Positions 48,470-59,154 of a DNA stretch of 64,000 nt are shown piece by piece (position 1 is the first letter of the stretch; the number at the start of each line of letters is the position of its first letter). Below the pieces are notes generated by a model that was given only the letters and a program-made list of their open reading frames with translations, was not told where the DNA came from and made no database searches. The position numbers and the translations under genes are program-made. Where the stretch lies: contig OZ231128.1 in NCBI GenBank assembly GCA_965153355.1, forward strand, positions 45,756,001 to 45,820,000, given 5' to 3'. The stretch comes from Flaccisagitta enflata (lineage: Eukaryota > Chaetognatha > Sagittoidea > Aphragmophora).

Positions 48470-48884
48470 GGTGGTCAGCGATACCCGTGGCCCTGCTTTG
48501 CTTGGTTGTAAATCGGAATGAGAGGAAGCATGGCAGCAGCCCCGAAGGGTATGAAGTCCTGTAGAACACAGGGGGACTTTTGTTCGTCCGTTCATCAGTC
48601 TGTCCGTCAGTCCCCCCAGGCCCTCTCAGACCTTGAATCTGCCCTCTTAGGTCTGAATTCTACCCTCTCAGGCCTGAAATCTGCCCTCTCAGGCCTTGAA
48701 TCTGCAAGGGCAGATTCAAGGCCTGAGGGGGCTGATTTCAAGCCTGAGAGGGCAGATTTCAGGCCTGAGAGGGCCTGGGGGGGACGGACAAACGGACGAA
48801 CGAACGAACGAACGAACGGACGAACAAAAGTCCCCGTGTTCTACAGGACTTCGTCCCCTTTGGGGCCGCTGCCCAAAAACCAGC
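48470..48884. mobile_element. Family B long foldback
   Basis: The head GGTCAGCGATACCCGTGGCC (48472) and a GCAGCCCCGAAGGGT hairpin are followed by GTCCTGTAGAACACAGGGGG, CTTTTGTTCGTCC and CTCTCAGGCCTTGAATCTGC. From the centre near 48708 the same sequence returns inverted, ending ACTTCGTCCCCTTTGGGGCC. Arms are about 165 bp. Open frames across it read both arms and are spurious. Confidence 0.85.
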
Positions 48885-48944
48885 CTCCAACATCATCAGC
48901 CTATCTTACTCCCTACAGACATCAGATGCTTAATAGTCGCAAAA

Positions 48945-49392
48945 GCGTTAGATGGTCAGCGGTACCCGTTGCCCCTATGTGAGCATATGTTGATGTGTGA
49001 TGGTGAGAGGGGCAGCGGCCCCGAAGGGGCCGATGACCTATGCTTAGTAGGTTTTGAGGCTCTAGGCTTTAAGTCTCGAGGCTGTGATTTGAGCCTCAAG
49101 GTTGTGACTTGAGCCTCAAGGTTGTGATTTGAGCTAAGATACTGGTATTTGAGCCATGAGGCTGGGAGCTGAGCCGCAATGCTGGGAGCTGAGCCTTGAG
49201 GCTGTGATTTGAGCCAAGATGATGGGATTTGAGCCTTGAGGCTGTGATTTGAGCCTCAACGCTGGGATTTGAACCTTGGGACTGGGATTTGAGCCTCGAG
49301 GCTGGGAGTTGAGCTTCCAGGCTTGGGTTTGAGACTCATGGCTGGGATTTGAGCCTTGACGTTGGAATTTGAGCCTCATGGCTGGGGTTTGA
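48945..49392 (+). mobile_element. Family B head with 20-bp minisatellite
   Basis: AAAAGCGTTAGATGGTCAGC, GGTACCCGTTGCCCC and a GGCAGCGGCCCCGAAGGGGC then CGATGACCTATGC hairpin (49010-49042), then about 17 units of GAGGCTGGGATTTGAGCCTY. It breaks off at 49392 where the duplicate at 61134 continues. Confidence 0.85.
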
Positions 49393-49668
49393 GAAGAAAA
49401 ACAATCATTTTACCAAAATCATTCAGTTCATTTTGACAATGGACAACCTTTATAGAAGGAGCTCTTAAATCCAAACAGATTGGCCAAAATCAATCTGCTT
49501 GACCTCATTAGATCATATTCTAACCATTTTTTTGAATTTAGAAAAAAGATCGAAGGCTGCAGTTTTACGCATTGCTCTAAAATGATGTTTCATCAAAAGA
49601 AAACAAAAATAGATTCAATGTTTTTTGTTGCTTATCATGAAGTTAAGGATACACTGATTTCAGTTAAA
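49393..49668. other. Segment present only in the first duplicon
   Basis: About 276 bp of AT-rich DNA that replaces the end of the family B minisatellite found in the second duplicon (61134-61362). It shows no TIRs and no recognisable gene; a 63-codon frame (49480-49671) has no recognisable domain. Confidence 0.6.
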
Positions 49669-49820
49669 TAAGGCCGGATACATGGCTACCGAAGTCGCGT
49701 GCGGGTGGGCAGGGGTCATATTTGAGGTCACTAGACCATTTAGGCAGGAGCAGTGAGGTCAAGGAAATAAAATCATAAAGAAAAGTAAAATGGGGACCGA
49801 CCGACCGACCGACCGACCTT
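49669..49820 (+). mobile_element. Family A element, truncated after core
   Basis: Head AATAAGGCCGGATACATGGC, box AGTCGCGTGC, GGGTGGGCAGGGGTCATATT, a second GGCAGGAGCAGTGAGG phrase, and five GACC units. No tail hairpin. Its duplicate is 61361-61508. Confidence 0.8.
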
Positions 49821-50261
49821 TGAGAATTATGTTATTTTGATAGCCAATGTTCATGCCGGAGATTCCAGGATGAATAGGTCCAATAGTCTACTCTTATATG
49901 TACGAATTCAAAGGCCGTGTACTTAAACCATGTCAGGTGCAACAGCCTTAAAGCAAAGAGTGTTGAAACAAATAAAATAAAAGTACAATCGCGGGTCTTA
50001 AGGCTTGCCAACTTCATTGTTTTGCTTTTTAAGTTGAGTTAGGGGTTACTTTTATCACATGTTGTAATGAAGATACAATGATAATGTAAAACATAATCAC
50101 ACAAGTTGTTTCATCACCATCACATTGGTGACATGTGCTCAGATTCTATTGTTGTTCTATTTTTGTGTGTTAATTTGTAAGTGTAAATCCCTTCTTAAAT
50201 GTTTCCCTTCACCTAAAATTTCTACTTCAATATGCAAACGAATGTTGAGAAGGAGTTCTCC

Positions 50262-50262
<1 letters not shown>
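49821..50262. other. No gene seen
   Basis: Mixed DNA duplicated at 61509-61952. No recognisable feature. Confidence 0.35.
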
Positions 50263-50337
<75 letters not shown>

Positions 50338-50357
50338 AAGAGAGAGAGAGAGAGAGC
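50263..50357 (+). repeat. (GA)n microsatellite
   Basis: About 45 GA units with a short A-rich interruption at 50333. Duplicate at 61953-62048. Confidence 0.96.
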
Positions 50358-50479
50358 GGGCAAAAGAAATTAGTGAAAGGGGGAAGTTGAGAGAACAGAT
50401 TGAGGGTAAGAAATCCCCTAGAGAGAGAATGGACGAGGTGGTAAAAAAGCGAGGGAAAGAGAGGCACTTTGATTGACAG

Positions 50480-50483
<4 letters not shown>

Positions 50484-50543
<60 letters not shown>

Positions 50544-50552
50544 TCTCTCAAC
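50484..50552 (+). repeat. (CT)n microsatellite
   Basis: CT units with TTTCTC interruptions. Together with 50263-50357 it forms a GA...CT inverted pair around a 125-bp spacer. Duplicate at 62190-62255. Confidence 0.95.
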
Positions 50553-50618
50553 GAAACATCAACCCTATTGTTTTCAGACCGTTTTCTTTGGTGGATGAAA
50601 ATTTTTTTTCTCTTTCCA

Positions 50619-50687
50619 GTCATGTGCGGGTGGGCAGGGTTAGGGGCCATTAGAATTTTTCAGCAGGAGCAGTGAGATCAAAGAGTA
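50619..50687 (+). mobile_element. Partial family A head
   Basis: AGTCATGTGCGGGTGGGCAG then GGTTAGGGGCC and CAGCAGGAGCAGTGAGATCA, immediately before a complete head: a two-head arrangement like 35316-35580. Confidence 0.7.
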
Positions 50688-50910
50688 ACAAGGCCGGATA
50701 CACGGCTACCCTAGTCGCGTGCGGGTGGGCAGGAGCAGTGCTGGAGAAGGTCACCAGGGTGTCTGGGCAGGAGCCGTATGCTCAAAAAGCTCAAAAACGC
50801 CGAAAAAGTAAAAAGGGGACTGACCGACCAACCGACCAACCGACCAACCAACCGACCAACCAACGGACCGACATAGCGGGGTGTAGAGTCGCGTAGCACG
50901 CGACTAAAAA
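50688..50910 (+). mobile_element. Family A element, long subtype, perfect AGTCGCGTGC pair
   Basis: Box AGTCGCGTGC (50713-50722) and tail GCACGCGACT (50896-50905) are exact reverse complements. Hairpin arms AGTCGCGT (50887-50894) / ACGCGACT (50898-50905) are also perfect. The core is GACCAACCGACCAACC. AAAAA follows. Duplicate at 62394-62614. Confidence 0.92.
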
Positions 50911-50925
50911 ACAAAAAATGCGAAT

Positions 50926-51000
50926 GACATACAAACCAATGAACCAACGGATGGACGGACAAAGTTGGGTGTACAGTTGCGTAACACGCAACAAAAACAG
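50926..51000 (+). mobile_element. Family A core and tail with GTTGCGT hairpin
   Basis: A GGATGGACGGACAAAG core and a GTTGCGTAACACGCAAC hairpin followed by AAAAAC. No head. Confidence 0.65.
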
Positions 51001-51004
51001 GTCA

Positions 51005-51530
51005 CCCAAGGGCAATATGTTGGCAGGGATACCCGTTGCCCTGCTTTGCATGTTGGTAATTGTGGGTGATGGTCAGCAGGGCAGCGGCCCCAGAGGGGAT
51101 TATGTCCTCTAGAACACAGGATGACTTATGCCTGATTCAGTAATTGGGTTTGTAAGGCCAGGATTTGAGCCTTGAGGCTGGGATTTGACCCTTGATGCTT
51201 GCATGAGAGCCTCGAGGCTGGTATTTGGTCTTCAGGCTGGGATTTGAACTACCGTGCTAGGATTTTAGCCTCCGGGCTATGATTTGAGCATCAAGGCTGG
51301 AATTTGAGCCGCTAGGCTAGGATTTGAGTCTCCAGGCTGGGATTTGAGCCTTCAGGCCGGGATTTGAGCCTTCATTCTGGGATTTGAGTCCTTATGCTGG
51401 TATTTTGGCTTCTAGACTGGGGTCTAAGCCTTTAGGCTTGAATTTGAGCATCGAGGCTGGGGGAGGACAAACAAACGGACAAACAAATGAAAGGACGAAC
51501 AAATGAAAGTCCCCTGCCCGAAAAAGAAAA
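51005..51530 (+). mobile_element. Family B element with minisatellite core
   Basis: Head ATACCCGTTGCCCTGCTTTG, GGTCAGCAGGGCAGCGGCCC, GTCCTCTAGAACACAGG; about 16 units of GGCTGGGATTTGAGCCTYSA (51155-51465); then GGACAAACAAACGG repeats and AAAGTCCCCTGCCCGAAAAA. Duplicate at 62705-63236. Confidence 0.85.
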
Positions 51531-51551
51531 AAAAAGGATAAATGGAGAAAA

Positions 51552-51833
51552 ACAAGGCCAAGTTAGAGCAAAAATTGTGCCTCGCTTGATTAGGAATTTG
51601 TGAATGAACGTTTTTGATGAATGAATGAATGAATGAATGAATGAATGAATGAACGAATGAATGTGGTAAAGCATGAAAAGTGATAGGAATGAAGAAAAAC
51701 GTCAGAATCAGTCGTTTTGCACATTTCAAATGTTTTCGTGACCAAACAACCAACCAACCAACTGACCAACCAACCGACCAACCAATCGACAGACATCACC
51801 TGTTATAAAAGTGCGAGGAAGCACTTAAAAAGG
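51552..51833 (+). mobile_element. Family A variant with (GAAT)n insertion and AAGTGC hairpin
   Basis: ACAAGGCCAAGTTAGAGCAA head, then a GTGCCTCGC phrase that partly matches the tail, a (GAAT)n block (51617-51656), an ACCAACCAACCGACC core, and an AAGTGCGAGGAAGCACTT hairpin followed by AAAAA. The box-tail match is incomplete (two bases deleted), so this copy gives weaker support. Duplicate ends near 63533. Confidence 0.65.
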
Positions 51834-51909
51834 AAAAGCAATTGACTGAAAGGAAATAATGAAAAGTCAGGAACATTGGTCACTTATGGGGGGAATATAG
51901 AAAAAATTG

Positions 51910-52260
51910 AAAAGAAAAATAGTATTGATTGGGAAAAAAGTTGAAGTCAGTCTTCGACTTTTTGACATATTCGAAAGAAACGGGGTTTTCATTTTCTTAT
52001 GGGAAAGTTGGGCATCTCCACCGAGCGAATGAGGCCTCCAATGAAATTGATAGGGTAAGTAAATTTGATAATTCTCTTTCATTTGGCGCCAAGCAGAGTG
52101 CTCTACGGCAAATATTTTTTGCGTTATGAATTTTTAAAGATTTATTTACGAAAAATTCAAATTGAATTTTTTTTTATTTTTTATGATTTTCAGTAGGATC
52201 AATAACGGAGTGTATTTAAGTTTGTTTGAGCATGCAAATACAAGAAAACATGTTTATGAG
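51910..52260 (+). repeat. Dispersed repeat C, copy 2
   Basis: Diverged copy of 46690-46930 with the following GAGCATGCAAATACAAGAAA module (52228-52262). Confidence 0.6.
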
Positions 52261-52519
52261 CATTGGGGGGGTCGGTAGTAACCAACTTTCGAAATTCAAC
52301 TCGGACATGTGTTCTGTCCATGCACAATCGCATATCTTGATTATGTTTGAAAGGAAAATGACTTGGGGCTTAATTATTTACAGTCGTGCCACACCCATCA
52401 TGCCTACAGAAGGCACTAAGGAGCCCTAGAGTGTCTCATTAAGGTAAGCATAGAAAGATGTCAAATGTCGTAACAATAGCGTTGAATGAGAGACAAAATG
52501 ACGTCCATAAGCTTGCGTA
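52261..52519. other. No gene seen
   Basis: No supportable feature. Confidence 0.35.
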
Positions 52520-52674
52520 CAGTTGAACCCCGCTCTAATGGACCCGCCTCTAATGGAATTTTATCTATAGCAGATGCCTATTGTTTGTCCCATCAGTTTG
52601 TTTTCTTTATTTTCTTCATTGGACATAATACAATTTATTATTCTCCTGATATCCGTTGGAGTGGGATTTAACTG
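52520..52674. mobile_element. 155-bp MITE with CAGTTGAACCCCGC end
   Basis: CAGTTGAACCCCGCTCTAAT at the left, GGAGTGGGATTTAACTG at the right, TA on both sides (52518-52519, 52675-52676). Confidence 0.8.
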
Positions 52675-52871
52675 TAATTCTTTTTTTGACGGTCCTTACT
52701 ATTTTGGAGGCGCCCATCGCCAACGTTCTATCAAGTAAGAAAACAATTTCTCCAATCAAAGATTGACCTTGGGGCTCAATATCCTAGCAAAAGAGTCACT
52801 GATCACGATGCGGCAAAAAACGTAATATGTGATATAAGGAAAAGAATTATGAAGAAAAGAATTACGAAGAA

Positions 52872-53456
52872 ACAGGTCGCCCAAAGGCAATATATGGTCA
52901 GCGATACCCGTTGCCCTGCTTTGAGTGATTGTGAATTGGAGTGAGGGGAAGCAGGGCAGTGGCCCCAAAGGGGACAAGGTCCTTTAGAACACAGGGGGAC
53001 TTTTATTTGTCCTGCCTGAAGGGGATGAGATGCTATAGAGGGCTGATTGAAGGCCAAAGGTCTAAGAAGGCTGATGTAAGGCCTGAGAATGCCAATTGGA
53101 AGCTTGAGGCAGGAGAACAAAAAATTGAGGCTTAGGTGGCTGATTTGAGGCCTGAGAGGCCAGGTTTAAGGCATGAGAATTTGGATTTGAGGTCTGAAAG
53201 GCCTAATTTGAGGTCTGAGAGGCCAGGTTTGAGGCCTGAGGGGTTGGATCTGAGGCCAGAATTAAGACCTGAGATGCTGGATTTGAGGCCTGAGAGGCTG
53301 GATTTGAGGAGGCCTGGTAGCCATATTTGAGGCCTGAGAGGCCGGATTCGAGGCCTGAGGGGCCTGATGAGGGGGGGGAAACGAACAAACAAACGAATGA
53401 ACGAACAAACAAACGAATGGTCAAACGAACAAAAGTCCCTTCGGGGCTGCTGCCCA
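52872..53456 (+). mobile_element. Family B element, full-length type
   Basis: ATGGTCAGCGATACCCGTTG then CCCTGCTT, GGGCAGTGGCCCCAAAGGGG hairpin, GTCCTTTAGAACACAGGGGG, a GAGGCCTGAGAGGCYGGATT minisatellite (53130-53370), ACGAACAAACAAACGAATG repeats, then AAAGTCCCTTCGGGGCTGCT then GCCC. The end mirrors the head, as in 48470-48884. Confidence 0.85.
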
Positions 53457-53469
53457 AAAAAGGAAAGAA

Positions 53470-53576
53470 TAGTCATCCAAGGATTGCACATGGTCAGCGG
53501 TACCCGATGACCTGCTTGGAGTGATTAGCTGAAGAAGCTGAGTGGGAGCAGGGCAGCGGCCCCAAAGGGCCGATGT
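53470..53576 (+). mobile_element. Family B head fragment at satellite boundary
   Basis: AGTCATCCAAGGATTGCACA, TGGTCAGCGGTACCCGATGA, GGGCAGCGGCCCCAAAGGGC then CGATG. It stops exactly where the inverted satellite spacer (TCTATGGAAAGCTTATACC) starts. Confidence 0.8.
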
Positions 53577-56500
53577 CTATGGAAAGCTTATACCTTACAT
53601 ACAATTATAGGTCCGTTTCTTCCAGCTGCATTTTTGATATGATGCCGTTTAGAGATACTGCCCCCAAAAAAGGCTCTGCCCATTGTCTTGACTTCTTTAA
53701 TGGTTGACTGGAACCAAAATGGTTGACCAGGACCAAAACAAGCATGAATCTACTTTCTCAAGTGAGAATGGTTGACTGGAACCGAAATGGTTGACCAGGA
53801 CCAAAATAAGCTTGAGTCTACTTTCTTAAGAGACATAAGGGGTTGTTGCATTGGGCGTATTATCTAGATATCATCGAGATATTCCCTATGTAATATCTCG
53901 ATAATCTTCCCAATGCGACAAACCCTAATGGTTGACTGAAACCAAAATGGTTGACCAGGACCAAAATAGTTTTGAACATAACACCTCTCAAGTAAGAATG
54001 GTTGACTGGAACCAAAATGGTTGACTAGGACCAAAAAAAGTTAGAATCTACTTCTTCATGAGAGAATGGTTGACTGGAACCAAAATGGTTGACTGGGACC
54101 AAAATAAAGTTGAATCTACTGTCCTTATTGAGAATGGTTGACTGAAACCAAAATGGTTGACTAGGACCAAAATAAGGTTGAATCTACTTTCTTAAGAATC
54201 AATGGTTGACTTAAACCAAAATGGTTGACCAGGACCAAAATAAGCTTTAATCTACTTACTCAAGTGAGAATGGTTGACTGGAACCAAAATGGTTGACTAG
54301 GACCCAAAAAAAACTTGAATATACTTCTTTGAGATAGAATAGTTGAGATAGAATAGTTGACTGGGACCAAAATTGTTGACTGGGACCAAAATTAGCTTGA
54401 ACCTATGATCTTAAGAGAGTATAGTTGACTGGAACCAAAATAGTTGACCAGGACCAAAATAAGCTTGAATCTACTGTCTATATTGAAATGGTTGGCTGGA
54501 ACCAAAATGGTTGACTAGGACCAAAATAATCCTGAATCTACTTTCTTGAGAGAGAATGGTTGACTGGAACCAAAATGGTTGACTGGGACCAAAATTAGCT
54601 TGAACCTATGATCTTAAGAGAGTATGGTTGACTGAAACCAAAATGATTGACCAGGACCAAAATAAGCTCCAACCTAAGATCTTAAGAGAGAATGGTTGAC
54701 TGGAACCAAAATGGTTGACTGGGACCAAAATAAGATTGAATCTACTACCTTGAGAGAGAATGGTTGACTGGAACCAAAATGGTTGACTGGGACCAAAATT
54801 AGCTCCAACCTAAGATCTTTAGAGGGAATGGTTGACTGGAACCAAAATGGTTGACTGGGACCAAAATAAGATCGAATCTACTTACTTGAGAGATAATGGT
54901 TGACTGGAACCAAAATGGTTGACTGGGACCAAAAAAAAATTGAATCTGCTCCCCTAAGTGAGGCTGGTTGACTGGAACCAAAATGGTTGACTGGGACCAA
55001 AAAAAGATCGAATCTACTTCCTTGAGAGATAATGGTTGACTGAAACCAAAATGGTTGACTAGGACTAAAATAAGCTCCAATCTACTTTCTTGAGACAGAC
55101 ATTGACTGAGTAAATGGTTGACTAACTGTAAGCTAAACTAGATCTTTGGGGACAGCTTGAGTGATATATAATATATCGAGTGGAAAGTTTGTACTCACAT
55201 ACAACCATAAATCAGCTTCATGATTTCAGCTATTTATTTATATCAGTTTTGTAGGTAGATATTTATCTAAAAGTTCTCTACTCCACATCTTTATTTGGTG
55301 GATAACTAAATGTAGTTGACTATCAAATAAGATCAAACCCATTTTCTAGAGAGAATGGTTGATTTGAACTCAAAAAATGGTTGACTGGACCTGGTTCATC
55401 CACCTAAGATCTTGCAAGGTGTTATTATTTAGCCTGTGTGCTGTAGCGCACCCTCCCCAACCCAAACCTTCACATCCCTGCAGAAAGGCTGTCTAGTCAG
55501 CACCCCCCATCTCTGAGAGAGATAACACCAACTGAAAATGGCTGATCAGGACCAAAATGGGAGCTCAAATCTACTTTCTTGAGACACAATGGTTGACTGG
55601 AACCAAAATGGTTGACTGGGACCAAAACAACCTCAAATCTACTTTCTTGAGAGAGAATGGTTGACTGGAACCAAAATGGTTGACTAGGACCAAAATAAGC
55701 TCCAACCTAAGATCTTAAGAGAGAATGGTTGACTGGAACCAAAATGGTTGACTGGGACCAAAATAAGATCGAATCTACTACCTTGAGAGAGAATGGTTGA
55801 CTGGAACCAAAATGGTTGACTGGGACCAAAAAAAGGTTGAATCTTGTTCTTTGAGAGAATATGGTTGACTGAAACCAAAATGGTTGACTAGGACCAAAAT
55901 AAGCTCCAATCTACTTTCTTGAGACAGAATGGTTGACTGGAACCAAAATGGTTGACTGGGACCAAAAAAAGCTCAAACCTAAGATCTTAAGATACTAGTT
56001 TTCACAAAAGTATATGGTGCGATATGTCTATGGAAAGCTCATACCCTACATACACCATAGGTCCGTTTCTTCCAGCGATTTTTGGCTACAACAAGCGGTT
56101 TAGGAGATACAGCCCCAAAAAAGTTTCCTGCCCACATTCTTGATTTTTTGGTGAAGTAAAACCAAAATGGTTGACTGGGACCAAAATAAGATCGAATCTA
56201 CTACCTTGAGAGAGAATGGTTGACTGGAACCAAAATGGTTGACTGGGACCAAAATAAGATCGAATCTACTTCGTTGAGAGATAATGGTTGACCAGGACCA
56301 AAAAAAGGTTGAATCTTGTTCTTTGAGAGAGTATGGTTGACTGGAACCAAAATGGTTGACTAGGACCAAAATAAGCTCAAATCTACTTTCTTGAGACACA
56401 ATGGTTGACTGGAACCAAAATGGTTGACTGGGACCAAAACAACCTCAAATCTACTTTCTTGAGAGAGAATGGTTGACTGGAACCAAAATGGTTGACTAGG

Positions 56501-57304
56501 ACCAAAATAAGCTCCAACCTAAGATCTTAAGAGAGAATGGTTGACTGGAACCAAAATGGTTGACTGGGACCAAAATAAGATCGAATCTACTTCCTTGAGA
56601 GATAATGGTTGACTGGAACCAAAATGGTTGACTGGGACCAAAATAAGATCGAATCTACTTTCTTGAGAGATAATGGTTGACTGGAACCAAAATGGTTGAC
56701 TGGGACCAAAATTAGCTCCAACCTAAGATCTTTAGAGGTTATGGTTGACTGAACCAAAATGGTTGACTGGGACCAAAATAAGATCCAATCTACTTCTTTG
56801 AGAGATAATGGTTGACTGGAACCAAAATGGTTGACTGGGACCAAAAAAATTGAATCTGATCCTTGAGAGAGGCTGGTTGACTGGAACCAAAATGGTTGAC
56901 TGGGACCAAAAGGCTGAATCTTGTTCTTTGAGAGAGTATGGTTGACTGAAACCAAAATGGTTGACTAGGACCAAAATAAGCTCCAATCTACTTTCTTGAG
57001 ACAGAATGGTTGACTGGAACCAAAATGGTTGACTGGGACCAAAAAAAGCTCAAACCTAAGATCTTAAGATACTAGTTTTCACAAAAGTATATGGTGCGAT
57101 ATGTCTATGGAAAGCTTATACCTTACATACACCATAGGTCCGTTTCTTCCAGCGATTTTTGGCTACGACGAGCGGTTTAGGAGATACTGCCCCTAAAAGG
57201 TTTCCTGCCCACATTCTTGATTTTTTGGTTGACTAAAACCAAAATGGTTGACTGGGACCAAAATAAGATCGAATCTACTACCTTGAGAGAGAATGGTTGA
57301 CTGG
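53577..57304 (-). repeat. 68-bp satellite array 2, inverted
   Basis: The same satellite on the minus strand (TGGTTGACTGGAACCAAAAT). It starts with a diverged higher-order spacer (53577-53700). 55116-55560 is highly degenerate. Two good inverted spacers lie near 55985-56155 and 57065-57230. Confidence 0.93.
53838..53926. mobile_element. 89-bp hairpin insertion in the satellite
   Basis: AGGGGTTGTTGCATTGGGCG and GTATTATCTAGATATC at the left are inverted at the right (GATAATCTTCCCAATGCGAC, AAACCCT). It interrupts one monomer and looks like a tiny MITE. Confidence 0.7.
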
Positions 57305-58348
57305 AAAAGCTTTCCATAGACATATCGCACCATATACTTTTGTGAAAACTTGTATCTTAAGATCTTAGATTTGAGCTTTTTTTTGTCCCAGTCAACCATT
57401 TTGGTTCCAGTCAACCATTCTTTTCAAGGAAGTATATTCGATCTTGGTCCCAGTCAACCATTTTGGTTCCAGTCAACCATTCTGTCTCAAGAAAGTAGAT
57501 TGGAGCTTATTTTGGTCCTAGTCAACCATTATGGTTCCAGTCAACCATACTCTCTAAAAGAACAAGATTCAACCTTTTTTTGGTCCCAGTCAACCATTTT
57601 GGTTCCGATCAACCAGCCTCACTTAGGGGAGCAGATTCATTTTTTTTTGGTCCCAGTCAACCATTTTGGTTCCAGTCAACCATTCTCTCTCAAGAAAGTA
57701 GATTCAAGCTTATTTTGGTCCTAGTCAACCATTTCGGTTCCAGTCAACCATTCTCTCTTAAGATTATAGGTTGAAGGTGATTTTGGCCCCAGTCAACCAT
57801 TTTGGTTCCAGTCAACCAAGCTCTATAAAGTTAGTAGATTCAAGCTCATTTTGTTCGTAGTCAACCATTTTGGTTCCAGCCAACCATTTCAATATAGACA
57901 GTAGATTCAAGCTTATTTTGGTCCTGGTCAATCATTTTGGTTTCAGTCAACCATACTCTCTTAAGATCATAGGTTCAAGCTAACTTTGGTCCCAGTCAAC
58001 CATTTTGGTTCCAGTCAACCATTCTCTCTCAAGAAAGTAGATTCAGGATTATTTTGGTCCTAGTCAACCATTTTGGTTCCAGTCAACCATTTCAATATAG
58101 ACAGTAGATTCAAGCTTATTTTGGTCCTGGTCAACCATTTTGGTTCCAGTCAACCATACTCTCTTAAGATCATAGGTTCAAGCTAATTTTGGTCCCAGTC
58201 AACCATTTTGGTCCCAGTCAACCATTCTCTCTCAAAGAAGTAGATTCAAGTTTTTTTTGGGTCTTAGTCAACCATTTTGGTTCCAGTCAACCATTCTCAC
58301 TTGAGTAAGTAGATTAAAGCTTATTTTGGTCCTGGTCAACCATTTTGG
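57305..58348 (+). repeat. 68-bp satellite array 3, forward (second duplicon)
   Basis: Orientation switches from inverted to forward at TGGAAAAGCTTTCCA (57303-57317). The array matches 45556-46606 monomer by monomer, including the TTCGATCTT, CCATTATGGTTCC and TTCCGATCAACC variants. Confidence 0.93.
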
Positions 58349-58710
58349 AAAAACGAGCATTTTAGATACTATCCATTTATGTGTGTGGAGCTTTTTTCCG
58401 AATTTTTACTCAAAACCCCTGGCCTAACACACATGTACCTGACCTATACTATTAATCGAGAAAAGTCAAAGTCAGTCTTTTACTTTTTGAAGTATTCAAG
58501 AGAAACAGGGTTTTCATTTTCTTATGAGGAAGTTGGGGAACTCATCCGGCTGATCTGGGCCTCCAATGAAATTGATAGGGTAAGTAATAATGGTAATTCT
58601 CTTTCATTTGGCGCCAAGCAGTATGCTCTCGAATTTTTAAAGATATATTTACAAAAAATTCAAAATGAATTTTTTTTAATGATTTTTAGTAGATTCAAAA
58701 AAGGAGTGTA

Positions 58711-58851
58711 CAGTTAAACCCCGCTATAATGGATCCAAGCGTAACAAAAATCCGCCTATAATGGATCTAAAAACTTGGTCCCTTCATGTCAATTTCTATA
58801 GTGGATGAAATTTGTTGGTCCCTTGACATCCATTATTGCGTTGTTTAACTG
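58711..58851. mobile_element. 141-bp MITE, duplicate copy
   Basis: Duplicate of 46967-47107 with the same ends and TA flanks. Confidence 0.85.
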
Positions 58852-59154
58852 TATTTATGTTTGTTTTAGCATGCAAATGCAAGGAAACATATTTATGAGC
58901 ATAGCAGCTCATCAGTGAGGGTGTTTTTCAGTATTTTAGCTCATTTAGCTCATTTAGCTCAGTTTTTCTTTATCTTAAATGCTAAAATTGAAAAAATATT
59001 TTTATATATGTTTAGGCAAGCAGATATAAGAAATGATGTCAGTGAGCAGAGCTGCTCATCTGTGAGAGTTTTTAAAGTAACTATAGCAAAAAAAAAACGG
59101 GACAACTTGTTTTGCTGATTTTTGCTGAGCTGAAAACTTAAACCATAGAAAATC

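Noticed and set aside
48518-48982. 154- and 138-codon plus-strand frames (also 60260-60854)
   Set aside because: They cross the family B foldback and its minisatellite. Conservation between the two sites is explained by the segmental duplication.
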